DNA from: Endotrypanum monterogeii
Lineage: Eukaryota > Euglenozoa > Kinetoplastea > Trypanosomatida > Trypanosomatidae
Direction: 5' to 3'
Assembly: GCA_000333855.2 (NCBI GenBank)
Contig: CM007315.1
Coordinates: 1,339,274 to 1,376,628 of the forward strand
Length of the DNA: 37,355 nt
Shown: positions 9,205 through 18,490 of the stretch, piece by piece
Layout of the letters: each line of letters begins with the position of its first letter
How positions within the stretch are numbered: the first letter of the stretch is position 1
Program-made: the position numbers and the translations under genes
Notes under the pieces: generated by a model
What the model saw: the letters and a program-made list of their open reading frames with translations, nothing else
The model's database searches: none
Told to the model about the DNA's origin: nothing

Positions 9205-10469
9205 GGTTTCTGGTCGAGCGGGGCGGGCGCAGACGAAGTGAGGAAACAAAAAAATCGCAATTGGAGTGAGTCTGCAGTTCAAAAAGAGCTTGTATAGAAA
9301 AAGTGTTAATTGTGAAAAAGGAAAGAAAAGGGGGAAAAAAGTTTTGAAACAAATCCCAAACATTGGCACGTCCGCTGACCAACAGCCGCGGGGACCACTG
9401 ACTGCGTGGTAGTGAGTGAACATAAAAGAGCACCACCACCACCCCCGGGGGAACAGACAGAGAGACAACCAGAAGCCAGCCCGTCGGCTTTCACCAAGCG
9501 CGCAGCCTCCTCTTCTCACGACACACCATGCCTCCGGAATTGAAGAAGGTTCGGGGAGAAGGAAGAGGAGCAAGACGTACAAGATAAGACGCACCGGCGC
9601 CTTTGAAGGCGTGGCGAGGTTTGTACACAATCGCACGTCGCCGCTCCTCCTACCCCTTCCCCCTCTCCCGTGTTAATTGACGCCTCAAGGACGCTGTTGC
9701 TTTATTGAGTGCTTTTTGATATCCGCGTCTGCAACAAAGTCGATTATGGTGAACACTACTCCCGCAGCATTGCACACCAAAGTCCACTGCCGGCTCTGTG
9801 GGGAAACCAAGCGGCTCCCCCCACTCTCGTGCCGCTCACTCCTCGCGGCGGCGTCGAACGACCTGCAATCCCATCAACTCCGTGCTCGGTGCCACAGCTG
9901 ATGTCGGAGGTCAGGTCCGGGTACACATGGTGTCCCACCCACCTGCACCATACGCCGAGGTGGCAGCACACAGCCAAAGCCACCGCGTGACGCCAGTGCA
10001 CATTCTGTCATACTCACCGCCTGACGACAAGAGAAGGAGGGGGCAGGGCACCGCGTCGCGACTGACCTCTTGGCAACCGCTGTGACGGAACGCACGAGGC
10101 GAAGGCGATCAGGATCTGACGTAGACGCATGTGGCCCCCACGACAAGCTGACCAGTGTTGTAACGTATGTGTGGGAGAGTTCGGCACCTCCACATGCTCG
10201 CGTACGACTCTAGCGTGAGCCGTCTCAAGCTCAACTGACCTACAAGGAAGGAATCGGCAGGGTGGCAGGAGCACCACAATGCCCAACAACGTTGTGTTCT
10301 CCTTTCTGCACAGGCGACCGGGCGCCGACCCGTATTTTATTGCCTCAGAGACACACCAGCCTCGACTGCGTGCTACGAGGAAGACCGACAAAGAAGTGAA
10401 TGTCGAGAGGGCGAACAGCATGCCAGAGAATTCGAGTAACACACAAAGAAATAATGTCCCGCAGTGAAT
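9205..10469. other. Intergenic region between M16 and DnaJ genes
   Basis: About 1.27 kb. The left part is the M16 leader: a strong pyrimidine tract on the minus strand (about 9290-9345) is followed by AGs at 9289-9290 and 9272-9273, either of which could be the trans-splice acceptor. The right part is the 3' flank of the DnaJ gene and holds the 478-bp dispersed repeat described separately. No additional gene is supportable. Confidence 0.75.
9761..10238. mobile_element. SIDER-like dispersed repeat, copy 1
   Basis: This 478-bp segment recurs at 31,870-32,344 in the same orientation with, by eye, about 11 substitutions and 3 gapped bases. Both copies begin at CCCGCAGCATT and end at CTCAACTGA, and flanking sequence differs completely, so the element borders are sharp. 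It encodes no long protein. Size near 0.5 kb, lack of coding potential and position in the 3' flank of a minus-strand gene (DnaJ) fit the SIDER retroposons of Leishmania, which affect mRNA stability. The family name is from resemblance, not from a database match; no poly(A) tail or target-site duplication is obvious at the borders. Confidence 0.75.
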
Positions 10470-11123
10470 TCACCTGTGAGACAATGGATCCTTCATGGGC
10501 GCGCTCGCACCGTTGTCATTCCACTTGTACTCCACCTCCCTATCCGCGTGCACGGAGAAGCCTCTCAAGCTCCGCTCACCATCACCGGGGAGATTTGCAG
10601 ACGTAACGTCTTCACCGCCGGGTGATCTCAGAAATGCTGGACCGTGGGACCCGCTTCGATCGGGTTCGCCTTCTTCGACTTTGGGATGCTTCTTTGCCGG
10701 TAGAAACACAAGCAGACCTACACGAATGAATATAAATAGAAAGCAGCCGATCATAAAGAGGCGGAGGTACTTCTCCGTGTCACCGGAGACATAGCCATCT
10801 GTCGTTGATCCCGGCTGCTCGTAGACATACATGCGCATCTTTGGATCCCACCCACTCCCACCGCTTTGCCCCGCTGACCGCTGCTGCGCTTGCGCATTCA
10901 AATTCCATTTTCCGTCCTTCACGGCTTCGTACGCTTCGTTTACCGCTGCAAAACGCGCCGAGTTCCCCTCCGCCCCACTGTCGGGGTGAAATCGAAGCGC
11001 CAGACGGTGATACGCTTTTTTGATCTCCTCCTTGCTCGCTTCTGGCTTGACGCCAAGAATCTTATATGGGTCGAACGGGCCACTGCCCGCAGCACTGAGA
11101 AATAGTCGTGAGAAGCGCAGCAT
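10470..11123 (-). CDS. Membrane-anchored DnaJ (J-domain) protein, probably mitochondrial
   Basis: A 217-residue co-chaperone. The J domain spans about residues 17-75 and carries the essential HPD tripeptide at 46-48, so it should stimulate an Hsp70 ATPase. The N-terminus (MLRFSRLFLS) is short, basic and hydroxylated like a mitochondrial presequence. One hydrophobic segment at about 120-141 is followed by basic residues, suggesting a single membrane span with a soluble tail. There is no Gly/Phe or zinc-finger region, making it a type III J protein. The open frame extends to an ATG at 11,450, but a pyrimidine tract and AG at 11,235-11,236 lie inside that extension, and the ATG at 11,123 is the first after the AG, so the shorter form is preferred. 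Its specific client is unknown. Confidence 0.85.
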   Translation of the reverse strand: MLRFSRLFLSAAGSGPFDPYKILGVKPEASKEEIKKAYHRLALRFHPDSGAEGNSARFAAVNEAYEAVKDGKWNLNAQAQQRSAGQSGGSGWDPKMRMYVYEQPGSTTDGYVSGDTEKYLRLFMIGCFLFIFIRVGLLVFLPAKKHPKVEEGEPDRSGSHGPAFLRSPGGEDVTSANLPGDGERSLRGFSVHADREVEYKWNDNGASAPMKDPLSHR

Positions 11124-11562
11124 ACCTCCTCGGTTACGTGGGCTCGACACTCCCGTCAACAATCCGCCGTGCAGCTCAAAGACCAGGTTGACCAGCGCTG
11201 GCAATACTTGAGACTTTGCCAAAAGCCTTTCAGCCTCGGTGAGCCGCGAGAAATCCCGTCGGGAAAAAAAAGCAATGAGGGAAAACGGAGGAGAGACGCA
11301 GCAAGTGATATTCATAAAAAGAAAACCACAGGAGACTGAGGCAGGACGCGGCACGAAGCATTGTTGTGCCGTCGACGAAAGAGGAAAGGATTGTGCGCAT
11401 GTCAGATGTTCGAAATGCAGTGCACTGCAGCCCAATGTGCTGCCGTTCATGAAGGAAGAGCAGCCGGCAGCAGAAGCAGGGAAGCAAACACTTAAGGCAC
11501 AATCTGAATATCTGAGAAGGCAAAATGCGTCCCGTCAACGTTAAAACTCCCCCATCAATGCA
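11124..11562. other. Intergenic region between DnaJ and ATG10-like genes
   Basis: About 440 bp holding the DnaJ leader and the 3' untranslated region of the ATG10-like mRNA. Nothing else is evident. Confidence 0.65.
11235..11290 (-). promoter_or_regulatory. Probable trans-splice acceptor for the DnaJ gene
   Basis: A pyrimidine-rich tract on the minus strand (about 11,250-11,290, including eight T) leads to the first AG at 11,235-11,236. The leader would be about 111 nt with no ATG before the one at 11,123. This decides the start codon. Confidence 0.55.
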
Positions 11563-12147
11563 TCATGTGCCTCCTGGTACCACCCCTGGCACACGCGTGG
11601 TATCGCCATCGCGTTTAGCGCTCGGTACTAGCAGTGGCACCAGTGGGAAGTAATCAGCGATCACTCGCAAAAAGAGACTCAGCACGTCCCCCTGCTCACC
11701 GTCGTATCTTCTACAGCGTAACATATTCTCAGTATCGCAGGGGTGCACCAGCCACATATATCGGCATAGCTCCTGACACCAAGAAAAGCTTACGAGGGGC
11801 CTATGTGACGTTCTCGTGCCATCAACTACTGACACATTCGCTGGTGCACTCACAAATGCCAGGTTTGGTACCATCGCCTGCAGATCCTCGAGACTAGTGA
11901 GTGTAGAGCTGTAGAACCCCAATTGCGGTACGGCGAAATCGGGGTTGAAGAAGACACACACAGTGGTCAACACTTTTCTCGACGCCCCTTCACTTGAGCA
12001 CCCGACATCAAAGGTCGCCTCCAGCCACTCCACAGATTCCCCAAGCGGGCAGTGCCTTGATCTGAGCTCCCATGGCGAGTCGGTGCACCACTGGCGCGCA
12101 TGCCGGACGAATCGTTCGCGAGTGCAGTGCACCACAACAGGGTCCAT
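11563..12147 (-). CDS. ATG10: ATG10/ATG3-like autophagy E2 enzyme
   Basis: A 194-residue protein resembling the autophagy-specific E2 family. The diagnostic part is WLVHPCDTENM at about 132-142: the His-Pro-Cys motif (H135-P136-C137) marks the catalytic cysteine of Atg3 and Atg10. An upstream segment, VPQLGFYS (73-80), also fits the family core. The small size and lack of the long Atg3 insertion favour Atg10, which transfers ATG12 to ATG5; that conjugate in turn promotes ATG8 lipidation. I recall a Leishmania ATG10 annotated in this part of chromosome 31, which agrees. The start is the only in-frame ATG; the frame continues upstream without another ATG. Overall sequence is divergent, so Atg3-like remains an alternative. 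Confidence 0.72.
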   Translation of the reverse strand: MDPVVVHCTRERFVRHARQWCTDSPWELRSRHCPLGESVEWLEATFDVGCSSEGASRKVLTTVCVFFNPDFAVPQLGFYSSTLTSLEDLQAMVPNLAFVSAPANVSVVDGTRTSHRPLVSFSWCQELCRYMWLVHPCDTENMLRCRRYDGEQGDVLSLFLRVIADYFPLVPLLVPSAKRDGDTTRVPGVVPGGT

Positions 12148-13137
12148 GTTGATCGGCTGACCAGATGCAGAGACAAGTACCCCCCCCCACACACACACAC
12201 ACAGAAACTGCACACAATTGACGAAAAGAAACAATCGCGCTGTGTAAGTCACGTCTATATGATGCCCCAATGCTACGGATTTTTTTTTTTATGGGAGAGA
12301 GAGAAGTGCAGAAAGAAGATATGATAGGAGGTGCGCAATGCGTGCTCTACTTAGTCCAGACTACGACATAGATAAGGACCCTAACACTTCCCCTCCCACA
12401 CACACACACACACAGGCAGACACAAGTGAATAATATACTGCAGGCAATCGTATAAAAAGCGAAACCGCTTCTGCTAAACAGAGACACAAGCTGTGAAGGA
12501 AAGAGGTGGCATGGATTCAGGATCGTGTCCTCTCCATAAAGACACTTGGGGAAAAAAAACAGCGTACACACTTGCGATGTGTACTGCGGTAATAACCACG
12601 GCAAATAGCAAAAGCAGAACAGCCCACAACCGGAGAGGAATCCCCCCCAGCGCAAGCGAACAAACGAGCGAACACACACACAACCTTCCCAACAAGACGG
12701 ATGCTCAAGTACTGCACACCACGACGCTCTCCTCGGAGCGCACTATACACAAACCACGTAATGCGAAACGCACGGGAGTCGCGCTCCGGTAATACGAAGC
12801 ATTTGCAACTTTTTTTTTTCTCTCTTACGAGAGCTACCATCGCTACCTGCACCCGCTCCCCCCCCCACCTGCTGTTCTCCCGTGGCGCTAAACAGATTAG
12901 CAAGCCGAGAAATCGGAGCGACATCGAAACACTCCGAGGGAGAATCGACCGAGATTTGAGAAGGGAGACGAGGGATTGCCCACGAAAACTCAACAACAAG
13001 ATTTCATACAACCAAATAAAACTGAAAAAAGGAGGAAGGAATTTCCAACGATAGGATGTGAGTAGAAAAGACAGCAAAAATATATAAAAAGAAAAAACTA
13101 TGAGCACAGCAATATCAATGAAAAAGAGTTTGCTTTC
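12148..13137. other. Intergenic region between ATG10-like and coiled-coil genes
   Basis: About 990 bp. Visible features are a C9 run at 12,180-12,188 continuing into CA repeats to about 12,203, a T-run at about 12,280-12,290, a CA run at about 12,397-12,414, another T-run near 12,811-12,820 and a C-run near 12,859-12,866. The left part is the ATG10-like leader and the rest is 3' flank of the coiled-coil gene. Open frames here are low-complexity and are not called. Confidence 0.7.
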
Positions 13138-15654
13138 CTAGCAGCACACTCTGCTCACCTTTTGTGGCTTGGGTTTGGCACCACCACCACTGGCAACTGC
13201 ACTCACACCTGTGGGCATCGCCAAACACCTGACTTCAGTTTCTATCACACCCCCATCTTTCCGGGGCGCTCCAGCAGGTCGCTCCGCTGCCTCGCCCGGG
13301 GAGCGTTCCAAAATCAGCTCCTCTTCTTTGAATCGCTCATCCCACGTATATTTTTCGCCGTTGGAGGCTGCGATAGGCTCGGAGAGCATGGTGGAACTGT
13401 TTTCTAGCGCGGGTGCGTAGACTGGAGACTCCCTAGTACGCAGCTTCTCAATCACGGCCCTTTGCGCCTCCACCCGCCGCTCCGCGTCGACGCGAGCGCT
13501 CTCTGCTTGCGTGTGGGACGCCTCAAGAGCATCATACTTGCTTTGCAATTTCGCGTATGCGCTCTCCAGGGACTCCAGTCGCTCCAGTAGCGCTCTTTCT
13601 TTGCTCCCCTGCTCCTTGAGTGTCGTACGCGGGGCTCCGTTCGCGTGGGTCTTGTTGGAGAGAACGTTCCATTCGCCTGTGGGCGCCGATGCTGCCTTCC
13701 GCATCTGGTCCACTTCTCTTAGCAGCCTCATCTCTGCATCTCTTCTCCTTTCGAGCTCCTCTCGTAGTCTTGTCACCTGTGCCTCCAGTTCGCCAATCCG
13801 ATGATCACGTGCCGCCTTCTCATCGGCCTGCAGCTGGGACACGGCGAGATTTTTTGGCACCACGTTCCTCCCAGTGCGCGGTGTGCGAGAGTGTGGCGTC
13901 GGTGTAGCCGTCCGCGGGGTGAACTCATCTTCGCCTTGATGCAACATTTGCTTCTGTAGATGCTCACACCAGGTTTTGAGAGAAGAAATCTCGCGCTCGG
14001 CGTTCTGCCGACACGCCACAGTTTCCCGGCGCGCGGCATCAAATTTCTTCTGCGAGGCTTGTAGATCCCGTCGCAACCGGACCACTTCCTCCTGTGGAAC
14101 GCGGTCTTCTGCACTAACGGCCTTTGATGCCAGCTGCTCAAATTGAGCTCTCGCAGCAGCCTCACTCTCGAGGGCTTTCTCAATCCTCTGCACCTCACGC
14201 CTCAGTGCTGCCTTCTCCACCTCGTCCATGTTTCGTGCCTTACGCATCTCCTCCACCCTTCTCTCTGCATCCACAAGTCTCTTCAAGTTTGACTCAGCCC
14301 TCTGCGGTTGCGTCAAGGTAATAGCGGGTGCGGCCAGAGCCATCTGCAACTCCTTCTCTGCCTTCGCGCGGGCCGTCTGCTCCTTAGCTAGAGCAGCCGC
14401 TGCCTCCGTCAGAGCCACCTCAGCTGTCTCGCGCGCTTGACGCTCTTTCACAAGATCGGCCAGCGCCCTGCGAGCGTCGTCGGCAACAGCTCTCAGCTTT
14501 CGCATATAATTCTCCTCTTGTTGGGGATCTGGAGAGCGTGTGGCAGCTTCCTTTGCCTTGAGCACCTTTGTCTCCTCTCGCAACGCCTCCAGTTGACTCT
14601 CAGCGTTGCCTCGAGCTGTCTGCTCTCTCAGCAGTGCGTCCCTGCACCCCTTCAGTTCACCCTGACAAGAAACTAAACTCTTCTTGTCGTCCTCGGCGGC
14701 AGACTTCTGCGTTGAGTATTGCGCGACCAGCTCGTTGTGGTGCCTCTTCAGACCCCTGAGCTCCTCTTCCGCCTGCGCCAGGTCTCGCAAAGCCTGCATT
14801 TTCGCATCCTCCAGCCCTTTCTTGTCACTCTTCATGGCTACGAGTTCGCTCCGCACATCCGCTAGTTCAATCACAAGATTTTCACTGATCTCTTTGCCGA
14901 CAGCGCTGGCACTCTTCTTCTCCTCCATCTTCTCTAGTTGCCGTGCTAGATCATCTTCAGCTCGTTTCTGGGAACGCTGGGCTAGCGCAGCAGCAGCCCT
15001 CGACTCCTCCAGCTCGGACGTCAGTCGCTTGCACTTCCTCTCGAGGTTTTCTTCACGCTGCCGAAGTTGCATGATGAGATTTCGCTCACGTTCCGCCACT
15101 GAGGTAACTCCACTCTTTCCTGACGCCTTCCGCTGATCAGTCCTTCGAATTTCGTCCACGGGTACCTCTTTTTTGCGAGGAACCGGGACCTCATTCTCGT
15201 CCTTAAGCCCCACATCCACCATGTTCTGGCGGCGCCGCAACGCGTCTTGTGTCACTCGTTTGTGCAACTGGTCCGCGCCATTGCTTTCAGACGTAGCCTC
15301 CTCCGCCTCCCGCCGCAACAACTCTGCAACCTCCTGCTCTGTCATGTACTTAAGACGCTCCACACGCTCTTGATTGCGAAAATCCACCCAGGCATCGTGT
15401 TCCTCCCGCAGCAACTTAGACCGAAGAGAACGCTCTCGCTCCTCCTGCATGTACCGGACGACACGCTGCTTGCGTACAAACTCGTCGAGCGACTGTGCCA
15501 CATCACGCGTACCAGAACATCGACTGAGACGGCTGCTAAAGCGCGAGCTGGCCAGGCTACCTTGGCGACTGATTCTTAGGGGGTAGTCGGAGTGGGAGGT
15601 ATCTGATAGTTCAGTCCCAGCCTCTAGAGTAGTCTCCTCACGGGTGAGCGACAT
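13138..15654 (-). CDS. Long coiled-coil protein ending in Cys-Cys
   Basis: An 838-residue protein that I cannot assign to a named family. A short Ser/Arg-rich head (about 1-50) is followed by a nearly continuous charged heptad-type region (about 55-780) rich in Glu, Arg, Lys, Ala and Leu, typical of a parallel coiled-coil rod. Proline/threonine-rich breaks occur near residue 590-600 (TPTPHSRTPRTG) and again near the C-terminus. The last residues are KVSRVCC. A terminal Cys-Cys pair is the geranylgeranylation signal of Rab GTPases and can also be palmitoylated, so membrane attachment is conceivable but unproven. The start is the first ATG in frame. A cytoskeletal or flagellum-associated role would be usual for such proteins in trypanosomatids, but this is inference. 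Confidence 0.8.
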   Translation of the reverse strand: MSLTREETTLEAGTELSDTSHSDYPLRISRQGSLASSRFSSRLSRCSGTRDVAQSLDEFVRKQRVVRYMQEERERSLRSKLLREEHDAWVDFRNQERVERLKYMTEQEVAELLRREAEEATSESNGADQLHKRVTQDALRRRQNMVDVGLKDENEVPVPRKKEVPVDEIRRTDQRKASGKSGVTSVAERERNLIMQLRQREENLERKCKRLTSELEESRAAAALAQRSQKRAEDDLARQLEKMEEKKSASAVGKEISENLVIELADVRSELVAMKSDKKGLEDAKMQALRDLAQAEEELRGLKRHHNELVAQYSTQKSAAEDDKKSLVSCQGELKGCRDALLREQTARGNAESQLEALREETKVLKAKEAATRSPDPQQEENYMRKLRAVADDARRALADLVKERQARETAEVALTEAAAALAKEQTARAKAEKELQMALAAPAITLTQPQRAESNLKRLVDAERRVEEMRKARNMDEVEKAALRREVQRIEKALESEAAARAQFEQLASKAVSAEDRVPQEEVVRLRRDLQASQKKFDAARRETVACRQNAEREISSLKTWCEHLQKQMLHQGEDEFTPRTATPTPHSRTPRTGRNVVPKNLAVSQLQADEKAARDHRIGELEAQVTRLREELERRRDAEMRLLREVDQMRKAASAPTGEWNVLSNKTHANGAPRTTLKEQGSKERALLERLESLESAYAKLQSKYDALEASHTQAESARVDAERRVEAQRAVIEKLRTRESPVYAPALENSSTMLSEPIAASNGEKYTWDERFKEEELILERSPGEAAERPAGAPRKDGGVIETEVRCLAMPTGVSAVASGGGAKPKPQKVSRVCC

Positions 15655-16646
15655 GGGAAGCACAGCACAGCTGCAAAGAATGAGAAACGAGCAAAAAGTG
15701 TTACTCTACCCCCTTCAGCGCTAGATGTACAACTCCTCCTTGTTTGGCACGTTACTTTTCTGAGGGGGGAATGAATGAAACGTTGCGGTTGTCGTTGGCG
15801 AGATAGTGCTCGTGACAGGAAGAGAAGAAGTTTAAATATGTGCCGGAGCAGAACAGTGGAAAGAGGTGGAGAGTAGAAGAGACTTCTCCCTTATAGACGC
15901 CAGTTGGCAAAGAATTCCATCAAGGCAATTTCTCTCGTAATCCAAGAGGCATACTTTGCATCATCACGCGATGTCAGAAACAGTTTGGGCATCAACGGCG
16001 CCGAGGCGGAAAAGCTTTGTCAATTTTTTTTTCTTCAGTGATCTCTAAATCCCCTCTTTTCTCTCGAAAAAGAAATCGATGGGAACCCAGAGAAAAAAAC
16101 TAACGCTGAACCCAAACGAACATGAAGCGCGGAAAAGCGTCGGCAACACACACAAACACACACACACACACACACCACCATCACCACCAACACAACCCGG
16201 CCACCCCCTTGTGTCTTTTTTCATTACTATTACAATACAAGTCCCGCCAGCATTCACCTCCTCTCGGATCTCATGAGAACCAAAGAAAAAAAAAGTAGAA
16301 AGCAATAATGTGACAAACAAAAAAAAAAAGAATAATGACGTTATGATGTAGCCCTGGCCACTGTTACATCGTACACACTTCAGATATGAAATTCACCTTG
16401 TAGAGAATAAGAGTCAAAAAGAGCTAAAGCACCCACGCTTTTCCTCTCATGATGATACGTGCTTCAGTGGGCAGAGATGATGACATGGAGATTGGAGGGG
16501 CTCCATATCTGTTCAGCCCACACGTTTCGGGGGGGGGGGGGGGGGCTCTCTCTGCCATTGCGTGTAACAATGGGTCAATGAAAAAGAGCACAGCGCACCT
16601 TTGAGGCGGAAGGGAAAACTTCAACCGAGTTGGAGGGATAGCCCAC
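15655..16646. other. Intergenic region between coiled-coil and PEMT genes
   Basis: About 990 bp with no supportable gene. It contains a CA-rich repeat at about 16,147-16,174, short A-runs at 16,284-16,292 and 16,319-16,329, and a run of 17 G at 16,529-16,545. It represents the coiled-coil gene leader (right to left) and the 3' untranslated region of the PEMT mRNA. Confidence 0.7.
16529..16545. repeat. Run of 17 G on the plus strand
   Basis: An uninterrupted G17 tract about 100 bp beyond the PEMT stop codon. It is C17 in the minus-strand transcript. Long G runs can form quadruplex DNA on the non-template side; they are also prone to sequencing length errors. Confidence 0.95.
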
Positions 16647-18395
16647 TCACTCTTCCTTGCGATTGTCCAGCTTTCCTTTGATGGAACGCATCTTCTTTTC
16701 ATACTCGGTCCTCGACTCCTTCAGTCGCCGGATCAACTCCGCTTGCATACCACCAGCTTCACGAACCTGATCACCATAGCGCTTACGCATATGCGGCTCC
16801 TCGACGACAGATTCAAAGACCTTCGCAGCTGCGTGGGACACAACCGCCACCACTAGAACGACTGGGCTCCCAGACAACAGCGCGACACCGTAATAGGCGG
16901 ACATGCCAAGCGACGAGTCAGGGTTATTCAGGTAGCGGTAGATACCGCTGTAGTTCAGTTTCGCCGGGACATCCTCAATAAAGAAGTCACCGTAAAAATA
17001 ACCGTAGTCGCCAATAGCTGTGTAGATACTCCAGCTCACGTAAGCATTGATTCCGACGAGTAGTGCACCCACCATCATCACGAAGCAGCGAGCCTCACCC
17101 GTGCCGAAAAGCGGCATCGTCCAGGTAAAGTATTTGACAGCGCAGAGACAGTACGATAGGTTAGTGATGGTAACGCTCGCGTTGTAGATGCGCTTCCAGT
17201 TATTAAAGGCAGACTGTGGCGAGGCATAATGGCGAGAAAACCACTTCTCCCTCGACTCCCGCTTGAGGAGATAACCGAGAAAGCCGTTGTGAAAAAACCT
17301 CCAGAAAATCGCGTGAGCCACGTAGATCCAAGGTGGGAGGGATAGCGTCAGGGTTGCCAACAAGTACGTGACTGTCAAGGCCAGTAGCAGATCACTGGCA
17401 CGGAAGATGTTGAAGTTCATCAGCACCACGAGCTCGTTGTGCTCCAAATAGGCGTTGCTGCCATCCCCGTACAGTACGGCGTTGCGTCGTTGCTCCTCCA
17501 GTGTTGGTGATGACACCACGTTGTACGTGCGGTCAATATGTGGGTTCTCCACAAAGACCAGAAACGCCAGTTGGGAAAAGTGACCCAGGACACTCATGTA
17601 GAAGAGCGTGTAAGACTTGGCCATGACTGGGACGCCGTACATGAACGCGTAGCCGACCGTGTACATCGGGTGGGGAAACATTTGGAAGATGCCGTCGAAG
17701 GTAAGACTTTTGTCGAGCAGGAAGAAAAAGTCGCCCCAGTACCACGCAAAATCCCCAACGACGCGGTGCGCATCGGACTTGCACCACAGTGCGAACGCGA
17801 TCGAGGCGCACCCGAACAGAAAGCAGGAAACATCCAGAGGCGAGCCCAGGGACATCGGCTCCCAGCAGACAAGAGAGAGTACACAGTACGAAACAAGATC
17901 GTTGGCGAGGATGACATTCTCGACTTGTCGGAATAGCATCCATGCGTTGAACTCATCGGGGAAACTGGTCACCCTGTACTCGGTATTGTCCTCGAAAACG
18001 ATGGATGCCTCCAAGAGACGTCGTATTACCGAATGTTTGGTGACAGTTCGGCGGTAGAACTCAAGAAAGGAGCCGTAACGCGACTGGTAATGCAAGATAG
18101 CTCCGATGCCGATGTTGTAAGCAAGTCGCCAAAAGGCGAACTGAGCACAGAAGAAACACCTAGGCAGCCAGTTGGTGAGGTAGAGAAACCCAGTCATCCC
18201 AACGGCGAGCCACGCCGCGATCCAGATAAGCGTCGCCGGACTCCTCCACGACTTGGGTGTTAAAAGTGCTTTCATCACGGACATCGTGTACGGAACTCGA
18301 AACCGGGTGCCGTCGTATAAAAGGCCGTAGTTCTCCCCCTTTACCGAAATCGTCGGGGGCACCCGTGCCTCCCCCGAAGATTGATCCGAAGACAT
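16647..18395 (-). CDS. PEM1: Phosphatidylethanolamine N-methyltransferase (CHO2/PEM1-like)
   Basis: A 582-residue multi-pass membrane protein with two PEMT-type halves. The first half carries FPHPMYTVGYAFMYG (about 235-249) with VENPHIDRTY (about 281-290), and the second carries RYLNNPDSSLG (about 487-497) with VEEPHMRKRYG (about 531-541). These paired signatures are the S-adenosylmethionine-binding region and the Glu-Glu/Asn-Pro motif of class II phospholipid methyltransferases. The reaction is methylation of phosphatidylethanolamine toward phosphatidylcholine, in the ER. The size and two-half layout resemble yeast Cho2 more than the short Opi3; Leishmania has one enzyme of each kind, named PEM1 and PEM2, and this chromosomal region matches PEM1 as I recall. 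The start is MSSDQSS: the frame runs upstream through CA repeats in the leader, including another ATG-less stretch past the proposed splice site. Confidence 0.87.
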   Translation of the reverse strand: MSSDQSSGEARVPPTISVKGENYGLLYDGTRFRVPYTMSVMKALLTPKSWRSPATLIWIAAWLAVGMTGFLYLTNWLPRCFFCAQFAFWRLAYNIGIGAILHYQSRYGSFLEFYRRTVTKHSVIRRLLEASIVFEDNTEYRVTSFPDEFNAWMLFRQVENVILANDLVSYCVLSLVCWEPMSLGSPLDVSCFLFGCASIAFALWCKSDAHRVVGDFAWYWGDFFFLLDKSLTFDGIFQMFPHPMYTVGYAFMYGVPVMAKSYTLFYMSVLGHFSQLAFLVFVENPHIDRTYNVVSSPTLEEQRRNAVLYGDGSNAYLEHNELVVLMNFNIFRASDLLLALTVTYLLATLTLSLPPWIYVAHAIFWRFFHNGFLGYLLKRESREKWFSRHYASPQSAFNNWKRIYNASVTITNLSYCLCAVKYFTWTMPLFGTGEARCFVMMVGALLVGINAYVSWSIYTAIGDYGYFYGDFFIEDVPAKLNYSGIYRYLNNPDSSLGMSAYYGVALLSGSPVVLVVAVVSHAAAKVFESVVEEPHMRKRYGDQVREAGGMQAELIRRLKESRTEYEKKMRSIKGKLDNRKEE

Positions 18396-18401
18396 CTTTC
18401 T

Positions 18402-18439
18402 TGTGTGTGTGTGTGTGTGTGTATGTGTGTGTGTATGTG
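18402..18439. repeat. GT/CA dinucleotide repeat in the PEMT leader
   Basis: GT steps on the plus strand with two interruptions, starting only 7 nt from the PEMT start codon. In the minus-strand mRNA it reads as CA repeats and would make up most of the mature 5' leader. Confidence 0.95.
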
Positions 18440-18445
18440 CGTCTT

Positions 18446-18490
18446 CTGTCAGCAGTAACAAAAGTAGCGGATGAGAAGAGAAAATTCTGC
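18446..18490 (-). promoter_or_regulatory. Probable trans-splice acceptor for the PEMT gene
   Basis: On the minus strand a pyrimidine-rich tract (about 18,452-18,487) runs into CTGACAG, with the AG at 18,446-18,447. The leader would be about 50 nt, from here to the ATG at 18,395. Confidence 0.6.

Noticed and set aside
8467..9297. Plus-strand open frame of 276 codons antisense to the M16 peptidase
   Set aside because: Shadow of the zinc-motif region of the real gene; no recognisable domain.
5953..9636. Extended M16 frame upstream of MANVAH
   Set aside because: The extra N-terminal sequence covers the pyrimidine tract and the splice AGs and has no M16 similarity.
10470..11450. Longer DnaJ form beginning at the ATG at 11,450
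   Set aside because: A strong pyrimidine tract and splice AG lie within the extension, and the extra residues are not typical of a J protein.
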